Counted from the stretch's first letter, positions 35,432 through 44,022 are shown. The stretch: DNA of 64,000 nt from Mesorhizobium sp. Pch-S (GCF_004136315.1 NZ_CP029562.1:1426001-1490000), one strand, 5' to 3'. Numbers and translations: made by a program. Notes: generated by a model from the sequence alone, not told the origin.

Positions 35432-35590
35432 AACGAAATTTCACAAAATATATAAATTTATACTCCCAAATCCTTCAGGGTAAATGTCTTCCGCCTGAAC
35501 AAAAAATATCCCTTTCAACTCGGGAGTCTGAAAATCTACAAAAATAAAATCACGATCAGAAAATAAATATTTTTATTACATGGACTCATT
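35432..35590. other. AT-rich intergenic patch
   Basis: About 150 bases rich in A/T runs (AAAATATATAAATTTATACT, AATAAATATTTTTATTACAT), in sharp contrast with the surroundings. No gene, repeat family or terminator was recognised; 35591-35790 is also without a supported gene. It may be a leftover of transferred DNA or a promoter region. Confidence 0.55.
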
Positions 35591-35790
35591 TCTTGAACGG
35601 GCGCATGATCCATTTTCTCGCGACGGGAAGGCCGCGAGGCGCGTCTGGTCTTCCCGTGAAGGGAAGAACACCGATGTTTTTCACCTACCTGACCAGGAAC
35701 AGCGCGGCTTTCCAGTTGCGTGCACTGGTGTGGACTTCACCGTCCGGCCCGAAGACTGCAAGTCCAGCCACCGCTGACAAGGCAAAGGCC

Positions 35791-35970
35791 ATGATCGACC
35801 TTGATGACAACGAGATTGGTGTTCTGTGCCCTGACTGTGTCCACGAAACAAAGAAGAGAATTGGCTGGGTGAAAACGCACACCCAGATGGAATGCAGGAA
35901 CTGCGGCAATATCGTCGATATCGAAAGCAGGAACTTTCGCGTTCCGCACGACACCCGAAACGATGACTGA
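35791..35970 (+). CDS. Small zinc-ribbon-like protein
   Basis: 59 residues with two CxxC knuckles, VLCPDCVHETKK and MECRNCGNIVDI, 22 residues apart. This suggests one structural zinc and nucleic-acid or protein binding. The ATG at 35791 follows AAGGCAAAGGCC. Longer upstream frames lack conserved character. No partner gene is evident. Confidence 0.6.
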   Translation: MIDLDDNEIGVLCPDCVHETKKRIGWVKTHTQMECRNCGNIVDIESRNFRVPHDTRNDD

Positions 35971-36089
35971 GTGGCGGCAAGACCACATCGCACCCGGCAT
36001 CCGTCCGATCTTCGAGACAGGCAGGCTTGCGAAGGCCTTACGATCCACCCGCCGCGACAATCTGCAATGCCCCATGCCAACAATCCGAA

Positions 36090-36218
36090 ATGGATACGCC
36101 AGTGACGACAAAAACCGCACGAACAGGCGACCAGATACTCGCCGGCATCGCAGTGATCCTGGTGGCCGGCGTGGGTGGGTATCTGGGCTACATCTTCTTC
36201 GGCAGCATCACTTGGTAG
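36090..36218 (+). CDS. Small membrane protein of 42 residues
   Basis: MDTPVTTKTARTGDQILAGI, then a single hydrophobic helix (AVILVAGVGGYLGYIFF) and the end GSITW. No strong ribosome site. The clean soluble-then-helix layout supports coding. Function unknown. Confidence 0.45.
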   Translation: MDTPVTTKTARTGDQILAGIAVILVAGVGGYLGYIFFGSITW

Positions 36219-36288
36219 GCTTGCATATCGCCGAACGCATGCAGCCGGATGCTGCGCGCAGGACGGCGACTGCCGGAAGCAGAATGCC

Positions 36289-36753
36289 ATGAAGACGCAG
36301 CGCGCCAAACCAGCGCGGCTCCGCTTGAGCGGTTTGCCGGACCTGATCTCGAATTGCCAGAAACTGAAGGCCCCCAGTCCGGAGTTGGACCACGCGATCG
36401 AAAAGTATTTTTCCGACTGGGAAGAACTCTGGGCCAGCTATTCCAGGCACAGAAAAACCGGCGAGATCGTTCGCTCGCAATACCGTACCGCGCCAGCCTA
36501 CACCGCCTCGCTCGACGCAGCCGTCGCACTGGCGGAACAGGTGCTGCCGGGATGGCATTGGGGCAATCACCCCTTCGCAGGCCGCCGGCGGGCTTATGTC
36601 GTCGAGGATAGCCCGCTTCGCCTTGTACCTGTCGTGGCGGACCATTCCTTCGCGGCGATTGCCCTGGTCCTGGCCACACTGCGGGCGCTCCAGATCGAAG
36701 AGGAGGGTATTCCAGCGCGCGGCCGAGCCGCGGTGTCCGGCCGCGTGCAGTAA
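36289..36753 (+). CDS. Hypothetical protein
   Basis: 154 residues, basic N-terminus (MKTQRAKPARLRLSGL). The segment YTASLDAAVALAEQVLPGWHWG resembles the TASLDAAL...GW pattern of small phage-encoded proteins in alphaproteobacteria. The end has PVVADHSFAAIALVLATLRAL. No catalytic motif. It ends 23 bases before a family A palindromic element. Probably a mobile-element-derived gene. Confidence 0.65.
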   Translation: MKTQRAKPARLRLSGLPDLISNCQKLKAPSPELDHAIEKYFSDWEELWASYSRHRKTGEIVRSQYRTAPAYTASLDAAVALAEQVLPGWHWGNHPFAGRRRAYVVEDSPLRLVPVVADHSFAAIALVLATLRALQIEEEGIPARGRAAVSGRVQ

Positions 36754-36776
36754 CACGGCACGTCGACCAGACAAGT

Positions 36777-36880
36777 AGAGCGTTTCCGTTTTTCACGGAA
36801 ATGCGGAAACGCTCTAAGTTTTAGTTTTCATTGCATTTTTGTAACGTCAAGTGATTCCACCTGGCTACAAAATGCTCTAG
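36777..36880. repeat. Family A palindromic element, chimeric right half
   Basis: The left half is the usual AGAGCGTTTCCGTTTTTCACG hairpin. The right half differs (GATTCCACCTGGCTACAAAATGCTC) from the standard AATTCC...GGAATTGCTC, though the hairpin-like layout and terminal GCTCTA are kept. The element overlaps the stop codon of the next, leftward gene. Confidence 0.75.
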
Positions 36881-37098
36881 TGCAGCGCCCTTTTTCGATC
36901 GAAATAGATGCGCATTGTTTCGCGCATGCCGGCGTCGTCCAGCACGCCTTGCGAAAACAGATACATCAAAGCTCTCGCCACCTCTGTCGATGCGTGGCTG
37001 CCTTCATAAATGCAGCGTTCGCGACAGATGTCCTCGTAGATATTCCTGAGAAGATCCAGATCTTCGGGGTAGGCAATCGCGGGAGTGTGCACAGGCAT
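36877..37098 (-). CDS. Hypothetical protein
   Basis: 73 residues, soluble: YPEDLDLLRNIYEDICRERC, then EVARALMYLFSQGVLDD and MRETMRIYFDRKRALH. The ATG at 37098 follows AGGAGGGAGCC, a strong ribosome site. Short helical proteins of this kind recur in rhizobia without known role. Its last codons lie at the edge of a palindromic element. Confidence 0.65.
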   Translation of the reverse strand: MPVHTPAIAYPEDLDLLRNIYEDICRERCIYEGSHASTEVARALMYLFSQGVLDDAGMRETMRIYFDRKRALH

Positions 37099-37347
37099 GG
37101 CTCCCTCCTTTCTGGGCGGAAGCATGACGAATGCTCACAGCCGACGCTGCCCTGGTCAGTGCCGCCAGTTGCGCACCATGCGCTCATGAAGACAGCTCGT
37201 CCGCATAATTCAGCCTGCCGGATGATCACTTATGAAGACGATCCGTGCCGAGGAAGTGACCTGTATTCAGCTCCGTCGGCAAACCACGCCTTGTGAGCGG
37301 ACGCGATTGATGATCTGGTCGCTGCTTGTTTCACGCGGGAGTTGAAC

Positions 37348-37593
37348 GTGAGCGTCGGGCCTCTGGACATGAACGAGCCTGCCGAACTTTCCTTCAGCGA
37401 GAAAAAGGGGAAGATCGTTCTCAGCCTCACGGACATGATCCGGTTCGAACACCTTTCGGCCGCGCTGATTTTCGCCGTCAGGACAATGCATGACAGCCAT
37501 CGTCCCAACTGCATGATCACAACGCAGTCGGGAAGCATCTACCGCTGGAGCGATATCCCGGCCTTGTATGAAACGGCAAAGCTGGCTCGATAG
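37348..37593 (+). CDS. Hypothetical protein
   Basis: 81 residues from a GTG with GGGAG 7 bases upstream; an ATG at 37369 is the alternative. The sequence ELSFSEKKGKIVLSLTDMIRF, then FAVRTMHDSHRPNCMITTQSG, suggests a small alpha/beta protein. No family recognised. It lies between two other small genes in a region of short rhizobial orphans. Confidence 0.5.
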   Translation: MSVGPLDMNEPAELSFSEKKGKIVLSLTDMIRFEHLSAALIFAVRTMHDSHRPNCMITTQSGSIYRWSDIPALYETAKLAR

Positions 37594-37646
37594 CGCAATT
37601 GCAGAACCCGACGTCGCCAAAGGCGGCTATCCTCGGACCGGTCACG

Positions 37647-37895
37647 TCACTGGTTGATCAGGATCCCGGCCTCGCGCGCGGCCTGGACGAAAGCGCGCCG
37701 GGCGCTGTCGGCGGATTTCCTGCCAGAGCTCGCATCCGAACAGGCCTGGAGGGCTGCCCGATGCTTGTCGCCGCGCTTGCCAGGCCATTCTCGCAACAGG
37801 AAGCTGGTGCAGGCAGCAATATCGGCAAGGGTGATGCTGCCACCCGCAGGGTCAGTGCGGACGGTGATCACGTTGTCAAATCTCGGATTTTCCAT
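37647..37895 (-). CDS. DUF982 family protein, copy 1
   Basis: 82 residues with the DUF982 pattern: VRTDPAGGSITLADIAACTSFLLREWPGKRG, then HRAALQACSDASSGRKSADSARRAFVQAAREAGI. These small proteins are expanded in Rhizobiales, with no known activity. It is divergent from a second DUF982 gene 116 bases away. Confidence 0.85.
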   Translation of the reverse strand: MENPRFDNVITVRTDPAGGSITLADIAACTSFLLREWPGKRGDKHRAALQACSDASSGRKSADSARRAFVQAAREAGILINQ

Positions 37896-38011
37896 CCCCG
37901 CTCTTATGATGTCGCAAGGAAAGTAGCGAGGATTATTTTCGAACCCCTGTGATCCTGAAAATAATTCCGATCCCGCCTTTTTGTTCTCAAGAGTGGGGCG
38001 TACAGTATTTT

Positions 38012-38275
38012 ATGGAAAATCTCTCCTTTCAGACGCCGGTTGTCATTTATGCCGGGTTGCCTACGAAATTCCATCTCGTCTCGAATGTTTCGGACGCGTC
38101 GGATTTTCTTTTCGACAATTGGGCGGACAACGACAGCCTGCAATGGACAGACGCCATGAACCGATGCGCCTGGGCCAGCGTCGGCAAGGCAAGCGTAGAA
38201 GCCGCGCGCTCGGCCTTCCTGGTCGCCGTCAAGACGGCAGGCATCCGGATCGATCCCTCGATTTCGCTGTACTGA
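38012..38275 (+). CDS. DUF982 family protein, copy 2
   Basis: 87 residues. VSDASDFLFDNWADNDSLQW, then ALNRCAW-type spacing (AMNRCAWASVGKASVEAARS) and AFLVAVKTAGI match copy 1 at 37647-37895 position by position. The two form a divergent paralogous pair. A strong hairpin with an A-tract on its left follows the stop. Confidence 0.85.
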   Translation: MENLSFQTPVVIYAGLPTKFHLVSNVSDASDFLFDNWADNDSLQWTDAMNRCAWASVGKASVEAARSAFLVAVKTAGIRIDPSISLY

Positions 38276-38291
38276 GCGCGAAAAACAAAAA

Positions 38292-38318
38292 AGCCGCTGG
38301 GGATATCTCCCAACGGCT
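38292..38318 (-). terminator. Rho-independent terminator on the - strand
   Basis: On the minus strand AGCCGTTGGG-AGATATC-CCCAGCGGCT is followed by TTTTTTGTTTTT. On the + strand the T-run is weak, so it mainly ends leftward transcription, although no leftward gene lies within 600 bases to its right. Confidence 0.7.
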
Positions 38319-38515
38319 CTGCTGTCTCTTTCGAGAACCCCTTCCACGATCAACTCGCCAGTACATCCGTGGTCGGACGAAGGCAGAAGGGAAAGCGCAT
38401 CAACCTCTGACGGGGACGCACCATCGCTATATGGAGAGCGATTGCGGTTTATTCAAGGCCCAGTGGCGAGGCGACCTGCGCAAGCAGCGTACCCGGCCGG
38501 CAACACCCTGAACCG

Positions 38516-38914
38516 ATGGATCGACCCGGCTTGATTTCCATGGCCGGGATGGCCGACAAACTGCAGGCAAGCAGAAAAAGCCAGATGGAAGCTTTCACGA
38601 CATTCTTCTTCGCGGTCGGCGGTGCGCTGAACTTCGTCCGTTACGGCCTGTGGGTGCTGTTTCCGCTGGCAACGCTGGTGCTGCTGCTGGCAAGGTTCAG
38701 CAAGTCGCGGGTGGATTCCGGGCTTTTGCGCTTCGCCTGGTGGTCCAGCGTGGTGTTCCTGATCCTGGTCGGCGGTCTGCTCGTCAGCGGCCTGCTGGCG
38801 GCGAGCCAGGATCGCTATTTCTACTATCCGGTCTTTCAGCTGCTGTTCGTCGTTGGCCCGGCCCCGCTGGCCTGCCTGGTGTCGCTGTTCCTGCGCCCTG
38901 TCGCTTCACGGTGA
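38516..38914 (+). CDS. Membrane protein, unknown
   Basis: 132 residues with three hydrophobic helices: YGLWVLFPLATLVLLLARF, WWSSVVFLILVGGLLVSGLL and FQLLFVVGPAPLACLVSLFL. The start may instead be the ATG at 38540 or the in-frame one 9 bases later. Inner-membrane location expected; no family recognised. Confidence 0.65.
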   Translation: MDRPGLISMAGMADKLQASRKSQMEAFTTFFFAVGGALNFVRYGLWVLFPLATLVLLLARFSKSRVDSGLLRFAWWSSVVFLILVGGLLVSGLLAASQDRYFYYPVFQLLFVVGPAPLACLVSLFLRPVASR

Positions 38915-38935
38915 CGGTATGCGCGATCTAGGGGC

Positions 38936-39277
38936 CTAGCCGCCCGCCCGGTAGGCTATCGCCGTCGCCCGGGTTCCGGGCATGATACCGCAGCGGTCGA
39001 GCAGGCCGGTCTGCGCATATTTCACGTTGTAGATACCGGCCGCACCGATTGCCGCCGCTTCATTCTGCAGCGCCGCCAGCGCGTCGGCAGGAGCCGGCTG
39101 CGGGTCGATGAAGGCCTTGGCGCAGATGATGGCGGTGACGCGCTGCATGATGGTTCCATCGAGCGGCAGGTCCGGCGCGACGGTTATGCGCGAGGCGTTG
39201 CCGACCATGGCATGCCTGGGGGAAGCACAGCCCGCCAGAGCGGCGGCGATCACGGCAAAGGCGACAACGACACGCAT
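38936..39277 (-). CDS. Small lipoprotein
   Basis: 113 residues. The lipobox MRVVVAFAVIAAALAGC puts the lipidated Cys at residue 17. The mature part (ITVAPDLPLDGTIMQRVTAI through AIGAAGIYNVKYAQTGLLD) resembles small envelope lipoproteins of rhizobia with a YbjQ-like feel, but no family is certain. The ATG at 39277 gives the canonical signal. Confidence 0.68.
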   Translation of the reverse strand: MRVVVAFAVIAAALAGCASPRHAMVGNASRITVAPDLPLDGTIMQRVTAIICAKAFIDPQPAPADALAALQNEAAAIGAAGIYNVKYAQTGLLDRCGIMPGTRATAIAYRAGG

Positions 39278-39449
39278 GCGGGGCTCCCAGCGGCAACCCA
39301 TTCAGCCGCAACGCCGGTCCGGAGTCAATTTTCCATGCAACCTGCAAGGGAAACGACGCGCGCGGAAGCCGAAGGCCATCAGCGTTCTGCACGGCTGGCA
39401 ATGTGCGCTCTCGCTTGAGTTTTCCGGGGTGATATAGTCGATACGGCCT

Positions 39450-39644
39450 ATGAAACTGCGCGGCGAGACCGACCCGGAAGACTGGCACCCGTCGACACTG
39501 ATCGCGACGATGGCGGATCGTTCCTGCTGGCATGGCGGCGTCAGCTGGCGCAAATGGCGTTTGCACTATGCCTATGGCTGGTACGATGGCCCGGTGTGGC
39601 AGCTGCAGGTCGGACCGTTCCGGCTGTCGCTGAGCTGGTTCTAG
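39450..39644 (+). CDS. Hypothetical Trp-rich small protein
   Basis: 64 residues, MKLRGETDPEDWHPSTLIAT, then SCWHGGVSWRKWRLHYAYGW and YDGPVWQLQVGPFRLSLSWF. Six Trp and alternating hydrophobic residues suggest a small beta structure. No ribosome site stands out. No family recognised. Confidence 0.5.
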   Translation: MKLRGETDPEDWHPSTLIATMADRSCWHGGVSWRKWRLHYAYGWYDGPVWQLQVGPFRLSLSWF

Positions 39645-39743
39645 GCGTTGCCCCTTTGCACGGCCAATCCCCCTCAATGGCCGCAAAGCCCGGCTAAACC
39701 AGTCGAGAACGAACTCATGGGATGATGGTGAGTGGCCTCGCCA

Positions 39744-40238
39744 TCATTCCAGGTTCTTGAAATATCTGGAGATCGGCCACGGCGTGTATCGTGCAGCCTC
39801 GTAGGTCCGACGTGCGGCTTCATGACCCGCATCTCCGGTGGTTTCCAGCATCACCATTTTCATCCCAGCGTCTCTGATGAGACCTTCGGCGTGCGCCAGC
39901 AGCATCCTGCCGACGCCCTGCCGTTGCCGGTCGGGAGCTACAGCGATGATATGGATTTCACCCATACTGTCCTTCGGGTGGATTCTTATGCCGATAAAGC
40001 CCGCCAGCTTTCCATCCACAAGGGCCAAGCTGATGTTGTCCGGCTCGGTGGCAAGCAATTCGGCAACGTCCGACGTCTGCCTAGCCTGCCAGCCCTCGGG
40101 GTAAAAGGCGTCATACGCGAAGCGGGGAAGCTGATCCAAATTCGCACTCCCGAGCACCGAAGCCCATGCCACGATGGTGAGGGAAAGTACTTCATCCCTA
40201 TAGCTGTCATCATAGGGGACAATATGGAGTTGGCTCAT
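39744..40238 (-). CDS. GNAT-family N-acetyltransferase
   Basis: 164 residues. The acetyl-CoA site is IIAVAPDRQRQGVGRMLLAHAEGL (motif A, Q/RxxGxG/A). It is preceded by LVDGKLAGFIGIRIHPKDSM and followed by VMLETTGDAGHEAARRTYEAA. It transfers an acetyl group to an unknown amine. Single gene, somewhat AT-richer than the neighbours. Confidence 0.88.
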   Translation of the reverse strand: MSQLHIVPYDDSYRDEVLSLTIVAWASVLGSANLDQLPRFAYDAFYPEGWQARQTSDVAELLATEPDNISLALVDGKLAGFIGIRIHPKDSMGEIHIIAVAPDRQRQGVGRMLLAHAEGLIRDAGMKMVMLETTGDAGHEAARRTYEAARYTPWPISRYFKNLE

Positions 40239-40395
40239 CTCAAATTGCTGTCAAATGCCTCGGGCAACCTCGAAACGGTAATGGATAACAAAACCGACAA
40301 ACCGCACCGAAATCCAGCGACGGTCACCGAAGATAGCTATCATCGATCAGGCATGCCGGAAAGTTCCGCCGAGCGGGTAACCCGCCTTGCCATTG

Positions 40396-40866
40396 TCAGC
40401 CGCGATCTTCCTCGAACTGTTTTGCCGACCGCACGGGACGCAGCCAGGGCTCGCGGCGCTTCGTCCACAGTTCGTAGCCCGGCGTGAAGCCGGCAGGCGC
40501 CCGGTCGAGCGCGCCGGCCATGATTTCCGCTTCTTCGGGGCGCAGCGAAAACACGCGGGACCCGCAGGAAGAGCAGAAGCTCCTGCCTTCATAGACCCCC
40601 GTCGGACCGGTGCAGGCAAAGGCCGAACGGTCCCAGATCAGGAACGTCGAGAATGCGCTGCCGCTGGCGCGGCGACAGTCCTGGCAATGACAGAGGCCGG
40701 CGCGGATCGGGTCGCCCGCGAGCGTGAACTTCACCGCTCCGCACAGGCAGGCGCCAGTGATCGTGGTTTCCTCGCGGCCCGTCGACCCCTTGCGCAGCGC
40801 CGCGGTTCCGGCGGCATCGGTCTCGTTGATCGCGCTGTCCTTCTCCAGATGCCGGACCTTCGCCAT
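40396..40866 (-). CDS. GFA/CENP-V family zinc-binding protein
   Basis: 156 residues. Zinc ligands of the glutathione-dependent formaldehyde-activating fold are present: GACLCGAVKF, GLCHCQDCRRASG and FCSSCGSRVF. Members bind zinc and sometimes handle S-hydroxymethylglutathione; most are uncharacterised. The ATG at 40866 is preferred over an upstream start 19 codons earlier because GGAGAT lies near it. Confidence 0.88.
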   Translation of the reverse strand: MAKVRHLEKDSAINETDAAGTAALRKGSTGREETTITGACLCGAVKFTLAGDPIRAGLCHCQDCRRASGSAFSTFLIWDRSAFACTGPTGVYEGRSFCSSCGSRVFSLRPEEAEIMAGALDRAPAGFTPGYELWTKRREPWLRPVRSAKQFEEDRG

Positions 40867-40968
40867 GGCTCGATCTCCTTTCGGGATCGAACGGATGAGC
40901 ACGACAGACGTTCCCCTGGACATGGCGTGGCGGAAACGGAGGGAGATGGGCCCGAGGCAACCGGCCTG

Positions 40969-41145
40969 TCAGAAACGGGAGCCGAGATGGATGCGATTCA
41001 GGATCTGGCAGGCGGCTTCGGCACGGAACAGCGATCGGTTGACCAGTTGCTGTCCGTCCAGCTCCGCCGCCCGGTTGAGCGCGTTGTCCCAGACCTTCCA
41101 GGTGCCCGCAGGCTCTTGAATGCATTCGTATCGGGGCCGGCCCAT
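40969..41145 (-). CDS. Small rhizobial hypothetical protein
   Basis: 58 residues: MGRPRYECIQEPAGTWKVWD, then QQLVNRSLFRAEAACQILN. The compact GTWKVWD...FRAEAACQILN pattern looks like a conserved small protein of rhizobia that I cannot name. Longer in-frame extensions to 41301 look non-conserved. Confidence 0.55.
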   Translation of the reverse strand: MGRPRYECIQEPAGTWKVWDNALNRAAELDGQQLVNRSLFRAEAACQILNRIHLGSRF

Positions 41146-41422
41146 CGAAGCCTCGCTGTCCAAACCTCCCAGTTTTGCGTTGAAGTGCGCGCGCATAATA
41201 CAACTTGCAGCTGTTGTCAGCCCCAAACTGCGATTTGGTACGAAAGTACAGGGTTTGCCGAAGAACAGGACACGCCTGAGACCGCACGTGAGGCAAGCCA
41301 CCCCGCATACGATCCGATGGCCGCGTTCGGCAACTCCTAGTACGGGAACTTGATTTCCAGGCCGTGCTCGTCAACCTGACATATGCCCGGCGGCCATGCC
41401 GGGTGTGATTCCGGGAGTTTCG

Positions 41423-42427
41423 ATGCGTCGTGCCGGTCTTTATGGGCTGATTGCCCTCCTGGTCCTTGCCATCGCGCTGGCAAGCGTGTGGGCCGGTCTT
41501 GCCTTCTTCTACCGGCTGCCGCTGCCGGAAGCCGGCCGCATCGTCGCTGCCGCGCTGTTTTGCCTGTTCGGACTGGCGACACTGGTTGCCCTGTTCACGC
41601 GCCTGAGGTGGCGCGCCGTCGGGCTCTTCGCCGTGGTCTTCGCAGGCGTGCTGGTGTGGTGGGCGAGCATCACGCCGCCAGGCGACGCGGCCTTCGTGCC
41701 GGAGGATGCGCGCCAGGTGACCGGCAGGATCGAGGGCGACCGGCTGACCCTCACCAACATGCGCAACTTCACCTGGCGATCGAAGACCGATTTCACGGAG
41801 AGCTGGGAAACGCGCAGCTACGACCTGTCGAAGCTCAGGACCGTCGACCTGTTCATGTCCTACTGGGCCGGACCGGCCATGGCGCACACCATCGTCAGCT
41901 TCGGCTTCGAGGGCGGCGAGCAGGTCGCCTGGTCGATCGAGGCGCGCTATCGGGTGGGCACGGAATATTCGCCGGTGGCCGATGCCTTCAAGACCGACAC
42001 GCTGATCGTGATCGCGGCCGACGAACGCGACCTGATCGGCCTGCGCACCAATGTGCGCGGCGAGGACGTGCACCTCTACCGGCTCGCCGTGCCGGCCGAC
42101 CATGCCCGGGTCTTCCTGGCCGGTTATGTCGAGGACGCCAACGCGCTGGCCACGCAGCCGCAATTCTACAATTCGATCACCACCAACTGCACCACGGCGA
42201 TCGTGCGCATCCTGCGGCTGATCGGGGCCAGCGTGCCGACCGACTGGCGCCTGCTCGTCAACGGCTACCTGCAGGGCTACCTCTATGACCAGAAGCGCCT
42301 CGACACCCGGCTGCCGCTGAAGGAGCTGATCGAACGCTCGCGCATCAGCGAACGCGCCAGGGCCTTTGGCATCGGACAGGGCTTTTCCGAGGAGATCCGG
42401 CGCGGCGTGCCGGATCCGAACGGCTAG
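41423..42427 (+). CDS. DUF4105 (Lnb-type periplasmic) membrane protein
   Basis: 334 residues. Three N-terminal transmembrane helices occupy about residues 5-95 (LYGLIALLVLAIALASVWAG, EAGRIVAAALFCLFGLATLV, VGLFAVVFAGVLVWWASI). A periplasmic DUF4105 domain follows, with MAHTIVSFGF and YNSITTNCTTAIV, the latter supplying the conserved Cys. In Gram-positive bacteria the related Lnb family remodels lipoprotein N-acylation; the proteobacterial role is unclear. GGGAG precedes the ATG at 41423. Single gene. Confidence 0.85.
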   Translation: MRRAGLYGLIALLVLAIALASVWAGLAFFYRLPLPEAGRIVAAALFCLFGLATLVALFTRLRWRAVGLFAVVFAGVLVWWASITPPGDAAFVPEDARQVTGRIEGDRLTLTNMRNFTWRSKTDFTESWETRSYDLSKLRTVDLFMSYWAGPAMAHTIVSFGFEGGEQVAWSIEARYRVGTEYSPVADAFKTDTLIVIAADERDLIGLRTNVRGEDVHLYRLAVPADHARVFLAGYVEDANALATQPQFYNSITTNCTTAIVRILRLIGASVPTDWRLLVNGYLQGYLYDQKRLDTRLPLKELIERSRISERARAFGIGQGFSEEIRRGVPDPNG

Positions 42428-42439
42428 GCGACGCCATAT

Positions 42440-42715
42440 CTAGTTGTCCTGGGCGCGACGATTGAAGCTGTCTACAGCCGCGTTGTAATCGTCGAGAGTT
42501 TCATTGGAGCTTTTCTTGAGGCAGGACAGGTACTCTTCGACCTCCGACTGGTAATTCTCCATGTCGCTCTTACAGCTTCGGAAATCGTCCTCATCGTCAA
42601 ACGCCCCGTAGCCAGAGGCACATGCAGGCACCGATGGCTCGTAGCAACGGCGCGCGGATGCCGGTTGAAACGACACGACCAGCGCTACCGTTGCGAAAAA
42701 CGAAATCCTGACCAT
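42440..42715 (-). CDS. Small secreted Cys-containing protein
   Basis: 91 residues with a signal peptide (ISFFATVALVVSFQPASA). The mature part is acidic and helical with four cysteines (RCYEP, PACASGYG, RSCKSDM, YLSCLKK), so two disulfides are likely. It converges with the DUF4105 gene, the two stops being 13 bases apart. Function unknown. Confidence 0.68.
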   Translation of the reverse strand: MVRISFFATVALVVSFQPASARRCYEPSVPACASGYGAFDDEDDFRSCKSDMENYQSEVEEYLSCLKKSSNETLDDYNAAVDSFNRRAQDN

Positions 42716-42763
42716 CTGTTTTCAACCTTTAGCGTTCTCTAGCGTCAACCCACGAACCCGCGG

Positions 42764-43684
42764 CTATCTCCACGCCACCGGATCCAGCGGTGACCAGGGC
42801 GGGGTCGCCTTTTGCCTGTCTCCTCGCGCCCAGAAGCCGGTGGCGAACTGGCCGGAGCCGTCGACATCGAGCCGGACCCAGATGGAGCGACCCTCGTCGA
42901 ACAGGAACACGCTTCTGCCCTTGCGCTTCAGCTCCTCGAACACGGCGAAGGTCTGGCCGTGCTGCACCTCGGTCCAGCGTCGGTCGCGGCCCGAGAACTC
43001 CACCACCACCCGGACATAGTTGCCGTCCTTCAGATTGTGCGTGAGCACATTGAGGCGGTCCTCGCCGGCCTTGCCGGTGGCCTTCCTCCAGCCGGCCGAT
43101 GCGGCGGCAACGCGTTCGGCGCTCGGCGGATGCGTCGCCGATCCGGTGCCCATCCTGGCGAAAACGCGTGTCGCATCGTCCAGGTCGCCGCCGAGGCGGC
43201 CGACGATGAAGCCGGCGAAATGATCCGCCTCGAGCTCCCGTGGCGGGCGCGACCCGACATTGTCCAGCGTGTGGCCGCAGAGATGGTGGCCGATTTCATG
43301 GGCGAAGACGGCCATGCCCGACCAGTCGCGATTCTGCCGGTCCGCAATCAGCTCCATGAACGGTTCGCTGTAGACGACGAGGCGCTCGCCATCCTGGATG
43401 GAGGCGAAGGCATTCGCCTTCGGATCATCGATCGCCAGGACGCGGAAGTTGGCCGGCAGCCCGACGATGCCGCAGATCTCGGCGACGACCCGATCTGCCT
43501 TTTCACTCGCCTCAAGTCCGGTCATCGCCGGCAGCTTCCGGTCTTTCGACAGGCCACAGAACGTTCCGGCGCGAATTTTGAAGGCGTTTCCGACAGCCGG
43601 AAACGCCAGCATCGCCAGCGCTGTCGCGCCAGCGCCACGCAGCAACGTCCTGCGATCGATCAGACCACAATTGCAGATCCGCAA
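42764..43684 (-). CDS. M48-like periplasmic metallopeptidase with Tat signal
   Basis: 306 residues. The twin-arginine signal is IDRRTLLRGAGATALAMLAF. The zinc peptidase motif VFAHEIGHHLCGH (HExxH) lies near residue 126, with a downstream ELEADHFAGFIVGRLGG providing the third ligand, as in M48 proteases. The C-terminal domain of about 100 residues has VRVVVEFSGRDRRWTE. It would cleave peptides in the periplasm. A family A element remnant lies 29 bases upstream. Confidence 0.85.
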   Translation of the reverse strand: MRICNCGLIDRRTLLRGAGATALAMLAFPAVGNAFKIRAGTFCGLSKDRKLPAMTGLEASEKADRVVAEICGIVGLPANFRVLAIDDPKANAFASIQDGERLVVYSEPFMELIADRQNRDWSGMAVFAHEIGHHLCGHTLDNVGSRPPRELEADHFAGFIVGRLGGDLDDATRVFARMGTGSATHPPSAERVAAASAGWRKATGKAGEDRLNVLTHNLKDGNYVRVVVEFSGRDRRWTEVQHGQTFAVFEELKRKGRSVFLFDEGRSIWVRLDVDGSGQFATGFWARGDRQKATPPWSPLDPVAWR

Positions 43685-43712
43685 GAGCCCCTCCCCCCTT
43701 TGGCGCGCATGC

Positions 43713-43745
43713 CAGAGCGTTTCCGCTCTCTCCGGAATAGCTCTA
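43713..43745. repeat. Family A palindromic element, short remnant
   Basis: AGAGCGTTTCCGCTCTCTCC, then GGAATAGCTCT. Only the two termini remain, joined with most of the middle missing. Confidence 0.6.
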
Positions 43746-43905
43746 GCGGCTCCCGGGCTGGGGCCACAAGCGACTGGCCCTCAGAATCCGTGGCTTTGTT
43801 ACATCGGTGTGGATGAATCGCTAACGCTGTCGGGAGAACTGATTGTACCGCCACCCCGCAAGTGCTAGTGCATAATCGTGTCGAGTGGTGTTGGGGAGTA
43901 CCGCT

Positions 43906-44022
43906 ATGCCTGCCAAGGAACACGAATACCAATCGCCTTACGGGCGTTATTACAAAGTCGCTTTTCTTCTCATCTCTGTCGGCGTCGTTGCTCAGGCATA
44001 TAGCTGGCTAGCAACTTCCTAG
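43906..44022 (+). CDS. Small membrane protein of 38 residues
   Basis: MPAKEHEYQSPYGRYYKVAF, then a hydrophobic helix (LLISVGVVAQAYSWL) and a stop. GGGGAG lies 8 bases before the ATG. The strong ribosome site and the soluble-then-helix layout support a real, very short gene. Function unknown. Confidence 0.55.
   Translation: MPAKEHEYQSPYGRYYKVAFLLISVGVVAQAYSWLATS

Noticed and set aside
37904..38353. 149-codon - strand frame through the second DUF982 gene
   Set aside because: Overlaps the DUF982 gene entirely and runs through the terminator hairpin; no family pattern.
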